Both the position numbers and the translations under genes were made by a program. The notes below the pieces were generated by a model that was not told where the DNA came from, ran no database searches, and saw nothing but the letters and a program-made list of their open reading frames with translations. Of a stretch of 64,000 bases of DNA, positions 48,401 to 60,259 are shown piece by piece. The DNA lies in contig CM046846.1 of assembly GCA_025618425.1 (NCBI GenBank), positions 2,774,642 to 2,838,641 on the forward strand. Direction: 5' to 3'. The DNA comes from Heliocidaris tuberculata (lineage: Eukaryota; Echinodermata; Echinoidea; Camarodonta; Echinometridae). Positions within the stretch are counted from its first letter, which is position 1, and each line of letters opens with the position of its first letter.

Positions 48401-51400
48401 AGTTGTTTGCTTTGCAGGGGTCCTATCATTTAGTTTGCATGTTGAAGGCATCAAATTTTACTGTAGCATATATGTTAAAGATAAGGAAAGCAAAACCCCA
48501 TCTTAGGTGTCTGGAAGAACGTGGTTGGACAAGTTGCCAGACTGCCTGAAGTATTATGAATCTGACCAGTGCTTTTTCAGAATTTGTCGATAGTTGAAGA
48601 AATTGAACTTGCTTTTTTTATGACTGAATACCAATCTAGAGAAAAGACAAGATAATCAACAAGGAGATACTTGAATGGATGACAGGGAAATGACTATAAA
48701 AGAGAAAAGAGAGAAGACAGAGTGCTGGAGGATGATTCATGGGACCGCATCTCCCTTGGTTACTGGGGAGAGATACCGGTATCTCCTCTTACCCATCTCA
48801 AGCCCTCCAGGCCTCTCTATTCATCCAGGACTCCAAGCTAGACATAGGTTTTGTCTGCATCCTTCTTAATCATAAGATGGAATTTCAGACATTTCATCTT
48901 GGTCCCTTCACTCCAAGGGCATTGTCATGATAGGAAGAGATGAGGAGTTTGAAGAGGAACATACCGGGCTGACGTTCACCCAGGAGGAATCTTTCAAGAG
49001 CATCTTCAAAGGAATATGTTACCTGACAAGAAAACATTAATCTGCTTTTTGTGATTGCTATTGCTGACTCACATGAAACATAAAGAAGTCAGTGATTTTC
49101 TTTTTCAAATGTATGAATTTCATGTGATTGAATATTTAGTTCATGTAATGTTATTTTCATGATAGGGCCTTTTTTGAGGGGGGGGGGGGACAGGGAATGA
49201 TGGATTTTAAGAGGAGGAGATTTAAGTTGAATCACTTCTCTCAGGTTGCTCAAAAAAGATCCACTGCATTGTGCATGCATGTGCCTCTCCCAAATGAAAG
49301 GGACACTTTTATCTTTAATGTGGAATAAGAAATAGATAACCAAATTATGTTGTATATTAAAGTGATTAACTTTGTGGAAAATTGTAAAATCAGCTCAAAT
49401 GCCAGTGAATTGTGTGCAGTCGTCTAACTACATATATAATTAAGGATATGTGAAAGTATGAGAGAAAATGGAACCCGTTTACTATCCTAAAAAAGAGAAA
49501 ATCGCGATCAATCGCTAGCGCAAGTCGCTCGGCTTCTTCGCTGCGCTGCAGTCACAAAAACCTAGCACCAGCGCTTGGCGATTTCAGAGCGGGTTTCCAG
49601 CCCGTACGGTATTCTGTGATAGAGCGAGGTATGCCAACCGTAAGAGTTCTTTAGGGTTCGGTGGTACTCTATCCCGACATCAATGTTCAGTCGTAAATAT
49701 CTTGATATATAAAGGACCGATCAGCTTATAAAACTCAGGCGATTCCTGTCTGAGCTAAAGGTTTGCAATTTTGATTACAGCATTAGCTGGAACAGTGATA
49801 TTTTTTTTTCAATTCTGGGCAAAGTTAATCAATGCCTTTAATCACAAGTACTTTTCATGTTTGGGGTACAAATTTCCATACAGGTAATGAGATATATTAC
49901 TTTTACTTTGACCTTTAAAACACAATTTTAATTTTTGTTTATGTGAACAAGGATGGGTTTGTAAGATGTCAGGTTGTCAGAAGTAAATGATAGGTGATAT
50001 AAAGTTTGAATTCTGTGGATGATGGAACTCTTTTGTGTGATTATGGAAATGTATAGCTTCAACACAAGATATCACACATGTTCATTCAAGCCAGAATGTA
50101 TGGATCCATTAAACCTAGAGTTTTTTTTTTTTTTAGACTTTGTAAGTGATGGATCTAGGACCCTCCTGCAGGGAGCCAAAAAAATTTGGACAAACCAAAA
50201 AGAAAAAAAAAAAAAAAAAAACAACAACACCTCAAATAGGAGAAAATATTGTTACATTCTTCAGGTGCCTTTTCTTAATTTCAGGCACTTTTCTTTTGTT
50301 TGTAGTTAGGCATGTTAGATTGAGTTATGACATGGGGTGGGAGGGGGGGGGGGGGCACATGCCCCCATGTATCCACCACTCTTTTTATAATTTAAGATAT
50401 CATAGGCAGTGTTCATGGAGTAAAAGAGTGTCTTTTTAATCCTTTTTTAAGAAATATGATTGAGAATAGATTTCAGTTGGAACATTTAATAAGTAGAACC
50501 TTATCTTTTTTTATTTCATCCTTATGGCCTAGACTACTTGGTATTTGGTGGGGGGTGGAGTTGACATTAAGACCTCCTATAATTTCCCATTTTGCTCTTT
50601 CCATCCCTGGCTCATCTGAATTTCAAAATGCTCCTCCTTCTCTTTTTACAAGACTAAATTTTCATTTCTTAATCCCCCTTATGAAATTTAATTGTGCTTC
50701 TTTCCCTTAAATTATTTCTCCCTCTCTGTATTTATTTTCCAAAGTGTTGCCAAATAAGATTAAGTTTTGCTGACAAAAAATTAAAGTTTAGAGCATCTTA
50801 TCCCCCATGCTCCTCTTGTACAAACAGGCCTGTAAGTTCTCAAACTACAGAGCTGAGTGCTTGGAATTACCAGAGATTTTGAATAAACCTACACTCTTTG
50901 ATTAAACGCCAATATATATTCTGTTTTGAAGGAAGGGAAAGATAAGCACAGTAACTGGCTGATAGGTCTAAAGAGAATGATAGAGTAGAATGTTACCAGA
51001 ATAAGAGGTAGAGGTCTTATCATGCATATTCATGAGTGTTTAGTTTCAAAATGGAGTGAAAAGAGAGAGGCCCGGTATGGGCTTGTATATGGTCAACCTG
51101 CATCTATCGCTCAAGTTGCTTTCCTTCTACCGCATCAAGATACCTCTGGGAGGTCGGTCCATCTTCTAAGAAGATAACGGAAGATTCCTCTGCTTCTAAA
51201 GAAAGTCTGGTTGATGTGACGTCTTGAATCCATCGCCGTTGTTGTCCGTGGTTTTGTATTCAGCATGTGCATTATTGTTTGATGCTGCCTGACCAAAAGA
51301 GAAAGAGAGTACTATTTTGCTGCGCCATCTTGCTTCTGCTGGAGCCATATTTTTGTCATGCAACCTGTATACATGTATGTGAATCAATCTAAAACAAACT

Positions 51401-51586
51401 AAGCTTGCAGTGCAGATCTAACTTTTGAAGTCTGGAATGCCCTTGTATCATTTTTGTGATGATTGGTAAATTTATCTCTTGAGTAAGTATACAAAACTGC
51501 ATTTTTTTTATAAACATCTCTCTGCTCACATTTTATCTAAGGCCTTCATTATCCATATTCAAGGAAAGATGTCATTTATTTGTATA

Positions 51587-51752
51587 CTATTAATACATGG
51601 TTGGGAGTGCGTTAGTGCGATCTGGCAACACAAAGGTTTTTATCGTGGTGTACTAACGCACGAGGCGTAGCCGAGTGTGTTGGACACCACGATAAAAACC
51701 TGCGTGTTGCTGGATCGCACTAACGCACGAACTCACAACCATGTATTAATAG
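51587..51752. repeat. Long foldback element with 65-bp arms
   Basis: The left arm 51587-51651 and right arm 51684-51752 are inverted repeats. The outer 17 bases (CTATTAATACATGGTTG) pair perfectly; the arms also pair at GTGCGTTAGTGCGATC and GGTTTTTATCGTGGTGT, with small gaps. The 32-bp loop holds CGAGGCGTAGCCGAG, itself a near-palindrome. The motif GTGCGTTAGT recurs just downstream (51829-51848), so the element may extend to about 51920. No target-site duplication was found. Confidence 0.82.
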
Positions 51753-52223
51753 TTTTATAAAACGGGTCTACAATCTTAGTGTTTTCTTACAATCTTAGTG
51801 TTTGATCCGGATTAGCCGTGCGTTAGTCCCCTTGCCGTGCGTTAGTACTTTTTTTCTGTACGGTCACGTGATGTTATTTGACCAATCAGGATGGCTACAT
51901 TCTTGAACCTGTTTTATAATGGTTTTTAACATCCACTGTAGATTTTGGAGGATTTTGTGAGAATAACTGTTTTTGTTATTGATATGATCATTTAAATAAT
52001 GTATAAATTTCCAAAAGACAAACGAATTTAAAATCAGTGAAGATTTACTATTATTGAATGCAACATCTTAAGAAGAAATTTAGTGAATGTCATTTCCATA
52101 ACAAGACTATAAAACCAAAACGTCTGTGCTCTCGTACATGTACTTGACTACTTTTCTGGATGTGTGTGGGAGAAGATGATACTGCACGGCTCCTCATGCT
52201 TCCTCTCTCTGTGCAACCTTGAG

Positions 52224-52368
52224 GTGTGTTACATGGATCACTGACATTCTTGACAAATGTGAAGAAAGATCATTTAAAGAATCAAAAGATGAAAGCATAC
52301 TAAGTCTTAAGAATACTACTTCTCCCTTGTTTGATCGGAGGAAAAAAGACCTGGAGATATTCTTGGAA
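52224..52368 (+). CDS. Weak candidate exon, unrecognised protein
   Basis: A 145-bp open segment between a pyrimidine-rich acceptor (CTTCCTCTCTCTGTGCAACC then TTGAG, ending 52223) and a donor GAA|GTGAGT. It reads WITDILDKCEERSFKESKDE, then SILSLKNTTSPLF and DRRKKDLEIFLE, a charged, soluble-looking peptide. There is no homology I can name. It ends in phase 0. It could belong to the gene begun at 39556, but nothing links them. Confidence 0.2.
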
Positions 52369-52849
52369 GTGAGTGTGTGGCGGGGGAAGGGCGATGATGG
52401 AGTAAAAAAAACTAATTCTGTGATGCTAGATCTTGAGATTATAAAGTCTTTTTGAATTTGTGAATCACTTCAGTGACGGCTTTTTGGCTTAAAACTGGTT
52501 CTATTCTCTTGGGAATCTAATCTTCTTGTAAGAACATTCAGAAGATGTTTTTCCAAGTGTCTTCATCCAGCCTCCTTTCTGCGGGGGCTTGTGAAAGACA
52601 TCGCAGAAATGATTTCTAACATGTAAGCTCTTAGTGTTGCTGGAAGCTTCTTGTGGATGTTTCTTTTAATAATAATTCTTGATGATGATTCATGAAAATA
52701 TGAAGGTCTTAGGAAGTTCCATTCCTCTTGATATACTCGTATTCATTATATGATTGAAAGGGCTAATCTAATTTGATCTCCTCTTTTCTCTTTATGATTG
52801 TAACCTACTTGTAAAAGCAAAGTGAAAAAAAGAGAAATGTTATTAAAGT

Positions 52850-53119
52850 GTACCAACCACCTGAAAAAATAATTTGTATACTGCTAGAAAGTATAAAATT
52901 AACCTCAAAGAACTTTATCTGAAATTCTATAGGTCAACAGTTTAGGAGTATGAAGGAAATAGAAGTGCTTGCACGGAACCGAACCTCTAAGTTGGGTTCC
53001 ATGCGAGCCCTTATCTTGGCGAGCGCGTACGGGTGCGTTGAGTAGTCTACTCACGAGTCGCTGTTATGCTTACAGAGAGTATAATTAAACTTGTAATATC
53101 TCTTTATAGAAGTGATATT
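52850..53119 (-). repeat. Dispersed repeat family A, copy 2 (inverted)
   Basis: Reverse-complement copy of 5303-5584, colinear from GTACCAACCACCTG to CTCTTTATAGAAGTGATATT. The GC-rich core reads GGGTTCCATGCGAGCCCTTA here. The 47-kb separation and opposite orientation show it is interspersed rather than a local duplication. Confidence 0.85.
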
Positions 53120-54509
53120 TGAAGCCCATATTTGAAATATAGTAGTAGAATGACATGAAACCTCTAACATACAGAGTAAAATATTTTTTGGTGATTGGTG
53201 CCCTTTAAGACAATTATGTAGATCACTCTTTGTTAATATACTCTCTAAAAAATCAAGTGATTACTGATGTGACTCCTGGGGGAGTGAAAATATAGTGAAA
53301 ATTCACTCTTTTTTAGAGAGTAAGATATTTGTATAAAGGCATAAATAAGTACATGTATATCAGTCACTGTTATTATCAACATGTTCAATATGTCTTTTAT
53401 TTGATGAGAATCATTATCATGAAACTTTCAGCTTGACTAAAACTGAAAAAAAAAATAAGCTCAGTGTCCGACCTTAAGGACAAGATGTATGAAACTGGAA
53501 TGCTTGATCTGAATGGAAATTACCATTTTCATGTGGCCCAGTGGGAGGAATCAATAATGGCAAAGAGGTCGGAAAGAAGATGATAAGAAGGATGAGAGGG
53601 GAGGGGTATGATGATAAAAGAAACCTGTGAACATCTCAGAGGAAAACGAGGTATGATTCATCAAGTGACATTTTAGCGACGGCAGCTCTCAGCAATGATA
53701 ACATGAAGTCGTCTGCCAGCTTCACGACCTTGGTATTTGATATTCTGAAATTGAACGATTAAAATGGCTGCTTTTTTTGTCTACACCCGACCTTCAAGTC
53801 TTATATTGATCCATCTCCCTCTCTTCTAAAAACATCTGCTTTCGAGGTGTATGATTTCAGAAGATTCTAGATTTTTTGAAATTGAGATGAAATTGATGAT
53901 AAATCTTGCAGAAATTAATGTCAAGTGGAATTTTAAAGTGGGAAATGAGAAGAGGCAAGGAAAAGATCAATAAATTAGCTTTTTTCTATCATTAATCCAG
54001 CTAGACAAGTAATATCACCTGTGGGAAAATCGAAGCTCAAGATACTCATTCAAAAGTGTGATGATGATCATAAATTTGTGGTGGGAAAGAAGGAATATCC
54101 TCACTTTCATGATTTTATTTGACATATTCCTTGAGTCAGTGATTGTGATATTGGTGACGATGATGCATCATTGAAAGTATATGATGCAGAAATGGACCTC
54201 TATCTCTACAAGCCATTAGAATGAAGTCATATGTAAGAAGATCATCAAATTACAAGTTATCCATTCCATTCCAGATTTAGTCCATGATCTACATTATAGT
54301 CTATAATCATATGAAAAAGTATCTATAAACCAGTGATATTTAAAAAAAAAATGTTTCAAAGTATAAGTTTGTATTAACCCCGGCATGTACATTTTTTGTG
54401 TGTATATGTATGTCTAGTTGATGTTTAGCATTGGTTGCAATTTTGACTTGTAGCAGAGACAATTTTGTTTGTTGGTGACATTTCGTAATATTTAGGGAAT
54501 AATTACCAT

Positions 54510-54643
54510 TGGTGAAGGTGATGGGACAAACTATCACTTCTGAGGTGATCTGGATGTAGCTGTCTTTCCGAAGCGAAGCTGAGTAAAGATAGTGTATACA
54601 TTCGGATCGCCGAGGAAGTGATAGTACTTCTCATCGCCTGAAA
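54510..54643. repeat. Foldback element with loop CCGAAGCGAAGCTGAG
   Basis: The arms around ACTATCACTTC (54530-54540) and GAAGTGATAGT (54615-54625) pair. Pairing continues inwards (GATCTGGATGTA against TACATTCGGATC, imperfect) and outwards (GGTGAAGGTGATG against CATCGCCTGA). The purine-rich GC loop resembles the loop of the foldback at 51587 in style but not in sequence. Confidence 0.65.
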
Positions 54644-55400
54644 TCAAAAGGTGATTATTTGCTTTATATTCCACATCTGAAGCATTTAACTGGTACGAGA
54701 AAGACAATTATTTTCTACTTCTCAAAAAAGACAGTTAGGCCTGAATTCACAAAAGAAGTTTAAACCATTACATAAACCCTTCTTGGTGCGCACATGTGTT
54801 TTATATAAGCGCACGAATGGGCAATGCGTGCTTCTTTCAGCTTATTTTAGTACGCTTATAGAGCTATTCATTCTGACTATTCGTAAAGGTCACGCACTTT
54901 CATTTTGCGTGTACTCAAAATATTGATAACGCATTGTGACTCTATATGGAAGAGATCAGCGAAACACGTACATGTAAGTACTATTCCATTTAAGTCACAA
55001 ACTTTTCTCCTCGGGGGGGGGGGGGAAGGCAGAGATCGATGGGAAAACTACATTTTATCACATGATTACCTTTTGGCTAATCTAACAGCAATATTCCTAG
55101 TATGTGGAATATAAGATTAAATATACTGAAACAAAATTGTTGTCTGTTAACTATTCTTGGTCATTCCCTCTGATTTATGATTATATGCTGTTTTCTCAAA
55201 CCTTTCTTTTATATTATTAACTCCACAGCCCTGATATTTATCAGAATACAAACAAACTTGAGAGGTCAAATTTATCATTTATTTACATCTTGATAAGATG
55301 TATACTGTTTTGACCTAGCTTGTTCTTTTCAGTTATATCACAGTGGACACTTGAATTATTGAACTGTCTGCTCCAATTTATGTAATAGCTGTCTCATTTG

Positions 55401-55768
55401 GGTTACATGTCATTTTTCCGAAGGTTCGTATTTCCGAAAGTTTGTTACTCTGACGGTTCGTAATTCAGAAAATGAAATAGGGTTCATAATTCCAAAAATG
55501 AAAAAGGGTTCATAATCCTGAAGGTTCGTTATTCCGAAAAGTTATGTAGGGCTCTATTGCTTTTTTGGAATTATGAAACTTCGGAATTATGAACCCTTTT
55601 TCATTTTCGGAATTACAAACCTCCGGAATAACGAATCTTCGGAGTAATGCATCAAATGTTTGGAATTATGAACCCCCCTGCTATGGGAAATTTGTGTTTT
55701 TCGGAATTACGAACCTTTGGAATTATGAACCTTAGGAAAAATGAACCTTCAGAAAAATGAGTACCCCC
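55401..55768. mobile_element. TIR element built of GGTTCGTAATTCCGAA-type units
   Basis: Flanked by perfect 8-bp direct repeats CTCATTTG at 55393-55400 and 55769-55776. The left end GGTTACATGTCATTTTTCCG and the inverted right end GGGGGTACTCATTTTTCTG align, followed by GAAGGTTCRTATTTCC in both. The left half holds forward units (GGTTCGTAATTCMGAA) and the right half the inverse (TTCGGAATTAYGAACC), meeting around 55545-55570. No ORF is present. The layout parallels the element at 18105-18590. Confidence 0.78.
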
Positions 55769-56203
55769 CTCATTTGTCTTGTAATGACTCTTAATGCCTT
55801 AAACAGTATATTCACAGAATTTTTTATTAAGTTCACAAACTTGTCAAGTGCCAAGATGGCAGAGGATTTTTTTTTCAAAGATTGTTCCATTTACTATGGA
55901 CAAGGCATAATCTGATATTTCACCAAGTAAGGTTAGAAGTGAATACTTCTGCATGAATATAACCATTTGGAGAACAAGACACACTTTTAAGAAACAAAGA
56001 TGGGAGCTGTATAGAAATTAGCATGGTAATAATTTTGTCATCCTCATTATTAAAAAAAAAGATGAAAAAAATCAGTAATTTGTTTATTCAATTGTATATA
56101 TTCTTAGCTGTATTTGTGACATATATCTTGTTGCAGTCTTCATCACTGAGGCAGTTAACCACCAAGATTAGGAGTATCATATTGCATTGAATTTGAGTCT
56201 TAA

Positions 56204-56275
56204 CCTGTTGACTACTGAATACTCTGCTTCCCATAGGCTTAATACAGGGACCAACCGGTTCCCGTAGGCAAAGGG
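56204..56275. repeat. Tiny TTAA-flanked inverted repeat
   Basis: TTAA at 56200-56203 and 56276-56279 flank CCTGTTGAC and GGCAAAGGG ends, which pair at 6 of 9. Internal CCCATAGG and CCCGTAGG add symmetry. It may be a decayed piggyBac-type fragment. Confidence 0.35.
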
Positions 56276-59200
56276 TTAATTATTTGCCATCAGGATTAAG
56301 CGATAAGAACTAGAACGACTTGCCAGAGTGTCAAATGCAACCGCAATGTCATGTTCAAACAACGGGAAACCTTACTGCATGGGACTGAAGCAATCAACAG
56401 ACCACTTAATACAGATCAACATTTGCACAGTAATGTCACTCCAATATCTCTATTTGCCGACTGTCTTTGCATGAACAAAAACTCGGTACCTTTTGAACTT
56501 TGTGCTTCAGAGATCCATCTCTGTCTCTCTCTTTCTCAATATGCTGCCCAGTTTACTCTGAGAGATCACATGCCTGCAACATTAATGTCAGGAGGGATGG
56601 CATATTTGCTTTCTCTTCCAGATGACATTTGTGGAGATTGTGTTGTTGCAACATGAGGGAGTATTGGTTTGTTACCGTAGAGACCGTAGCATGATGCAGT
56701 GTTTTATGGATGAGAGACTTTATAGAGATTGCTGTCTGTAAGTATCTGAATAGCTGAAGATGGATGATTTCATGGTAGCAGTTCATTATAGTGTTGTCTG
56801 ATCAGTGATCTGTTGAAGAGCAGACAAGCCAAGGCATCTGAACTGTTAAATTTGTGTCAGTCATTCCCTAAGCAGTCACCACATACATGTAGCAATCACT
56901 GATAAGTAAAACTATTGATTGGTTGGGGAGCATCTGTTGGGAGTGAGGATAAGCAACCTCTGCAACTTTCTCTGCGTACATGTAAGTTCTATAGATCTGA
57001 AGCCTATCAGTTCAGATGATTAAACTTGTCAGTAATTGAAGCCTCTCATTCCTCTTGTCGATTTTCAATTTTTAAAAATTTTCTTTAATGATTTTATGAT
57101 TTTTCTTGACACTATGTAGCATGCCTAGTGATTACCTTACAGCTGCTGCAAATGTTTTCAACTAACCTTAAAAAGGCTTGCTACTTTGAAAAAAAAAAGA
57201 AGACAGCAAGGCTCGCTCTCTCTCTCAAAAAAAAAGAATTTTGTTAGACTTAAACAATGATGAAAAAGACTATATCATAAATGTCAGTGCTATTAATTTG
57301 CCTCAATCTGACCATATTGTATACATTTATGTCAACAAATATTATTCTAAAAGATGGATGAGATCGTGATTGCGAAACATTTTTAAACTATAGTCTTGCA
57401 GAGAAACCAGCGAGACAATTTTCAAAGGTGTTTGATCAGCATCAATCGATACCTTTTATCTATGCATGATGTGAACATCCTGATAGTATCTTAATCCGAT
57501 ATGCATACAGAGGGCATTCTATGTAGAAACATATGGCATCATGGCTGGCAGGACTATCTTTCCTGGTTATTCTGGTCTTGGATGGATAAGATTAAATGTC
57601 ATTCTGTTGAAAATGAGCACATGGTTTGATGACTTTGATGGTTTGATAACTTAAAGATAGCTGGTTCATCTTTTACATGTAGTTCTGCTGGGACATCTCT
57701 GAAGATCATTGTATGTGTTATTTTGTTCTGATGGCATGTTTTTCCTTCCTTCTGTCAAGTTCATTTCTTCTTTAAGTCATGGAAATTTCTATTCCAATCT
57801 TCCACATGAAATACAAAATTGACAAGAAGGTGAATTCACTCCAATAAAAGTTAAGATGTAGTTTTGATAGTGTGTAGTGTTATGATGAAACAATGAAATA
57901 TAAAAACGATTGTCAATGTCAAGAATAGGGCTAAAACGGGATAAAAATGCAATAAATCAAGCAGTTGCAACATGATTATTGTCCCACTTGAGCTAATTCA
58001 TGTTTGTTTGTTTCAAGGAACAGTCTGTTCCATTAGAGCAGGTTAATGGTTTGTTGTGATGTCACATGAGGCCCTCAGTGGTGAATCTTATTTAGTCTGT
58101 CTCCTTGCTCAGTATAATTCATCAAAACCTTTCCTAATTCTATTGATGTCTTGGCTAACACATGAAGCAGATCTTAATCAGAATGTTGAGGGTACTTTTT
58201 ATTCAGAGGAGCCCTTTTGGGCTTTTTTGTAGGAAAAATAAAAGTTTATTGGGCTTGGGAATGACTTTAAAGTATTAAAGGAAATTTACCATCTTTCTTT
58301 TGAGCTCTGCAGAGGTCTATGATGGAAAAAGTGAGATTTCTAATGAGAGATTTTCCACTTTTCCAGAGCTTAAACAAAATTTCTTCAGCACAATCAGTTC
58401 TACAGTATTGTGTTCTTTTTTATTTATTTTACCGACCACTTCCTGAGCCACTGATAAATTCTTTTCTTTTATAGTGACACCTTGACCAAATAATAGCTGA
58501 TGCACTCGTATAGAAAAATTAAATGTGCCATTTGTATAAAGAACACAAATAAGATATTATCAAGATGTGATGTTTTTGTTCTTTCAGATATATACACACA
58601 TGCATTTTAGTACTTCACATGTCCATTACCCCCTGTTAGGTCATGCACCAAATGTCTTATTCATGATCTAAAAGGATGACTAATAAAGCAAGAAAAATGA
58701 AAGAAAAATTTTGGAAGATGATGTACATGTATCTATACCTGCATGTGTAATATTTTTTTAAAATGATGTATCTTCTTTTTTTTTTAAAGGTGACTCATCA
58801 GATAAATTAATCTTAACTGCTGGTATATTTTCATAAACTTTGGCAAACATATGACAGGATGTTGTGTTTGGGCAGGGGGGGTGGGGGTTGAAAGTGAGAT
58901 CTACTTTCTTGTATTGACTTTCTGTAGTAATTCACATTGTTAAATATTTGACATGTATTCTCTGTTTTTGTAATAATAGAAGTACATTGATTGGGACTTT
59001 ATCTCACTTTCCAATATCCGTCACAAAGTGTTAATATTGGCACATAAAAATCAATAATATAATTTGGATGATAAAGGAGAAAATGTTCAGAAAAGCAAAC
59101 AAAGTGTGTATTACAGATGGTGAAAGTAGGGCAGAGAAAACCTCTTCTGAAGAATTCTTTACATAGAAGAAACAATGAAAAGAAAGGAAAGGTCCATCTT

Positions 59201-59902
59201 TGCACGCAATATTCTTACACCATACAATATCATTAGGATACATGAAAGAACTTCATCTAGAGAGGCTGCTGACTAAGTCCCGATGAATGTGCCGTTTCCA
59301 TGGCGATATGTTGTCATTAATTTGATCTGTGGGTTTGCTTTTAGTCTGTATAATAATGGTGAGAACATTATTGATCCATGCGAGATTTAATTTGAATGCT
59401 CAAGTGGTGACAAATTGCATCAAGTGTTCATGTATATGTATGCATCTCTGCAGTCTGGATTGATGAGTTGTCATGATATAGGTCTCAACATCTACTGAGA
59501 TATTTTAAAGAAAGTGCATCATACACTTGTGTCTTTTTATGCTGTTGATTTTCCCTTATTTTAAGATTTTCTCTGAGGGTAAATACCCCTCATTAGAAAC
59601 ACTTTTGATTAAAAATGTCATCTATATATGTGAATCCTTTCTACTCTTTGTTTTCATTTTGAAAGTCCCATTCTTGTGATTTACTTCATTGCTCCTTGAA
59701 ATTTTTTAACAGTGCATGTATCAGTCTGATTTGATTAAATGGCAAAAAGAGTTGTATTATAGAACTTGTGTCTTTCAGGGTTTTGTATAATTTCAATTTT
59801 GACAATAACAGATGATAAAAAAGGCTATATCTTAAACTAAATGTTTGGATTTCCTGTATATTGGAACTTATTGTTTTAACCTTGGCCTGCAATACATTAA
59901 TG

Positions 59903-60259
59903 CAGGTGTCACACTGTCCCGAAGTCGAGCAAAGATGGACACACGATAAAGGAAATGTTCAATTTCGGCTCTGAGTGTATAACCATAAGGGCACCCTAAG
60001 CCATCGAATGACCGCCGGTGGAGTTTCTCAGGCTTCGGCAGCAACTTTGTGAGTGGTGGCAAAATCTTTGGTAAACTTTTAATAAAAATTCACATCTTCG
60101 TATGTGGTTCTGGTGCCATCGTGTGACCTTCTGTAGGCATCGTACTTGCTTCGGCTGTTGATTGGCTGTTGACCAAGTTCTGGGCCAACTTCGCGTGAAA
60201 TTGAAAATTCCATATTCGTATGGCCATCTTGTCTCAAGTTCGGGACAGTGTGACGCCAG
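59903..60259. mobile_element. TIR element, about 357 bp
   Basis: Left end CAGGTGTCACACTGTCCCGA and right end TCGGGACAGTGTGACGCCAG are inverted repeats with two mismatches. The pairing extends one A/T inward and ATGC/GCAT outward. A CAG start suggests hAT. The flanks CATTAATG and CATAATGA match only with a one-base offset, so the duplication is uncertain. The minus-strand ORFs inside (60 to 88 codons) show no transposase motifs. Confidence 0.75.

Noticed and set aside
48770..48785. GAGATACCGGTATCTC perfect 16-bp palindrome
   Set aside because: Single short palindrome with no second copy or context; expected occasionally in 64 kb.
56351..56656. A 101-codon plus-strand ORF
   Set aside because: No recognisable domain, no convincing acceptor or donor in frame; left as chance.
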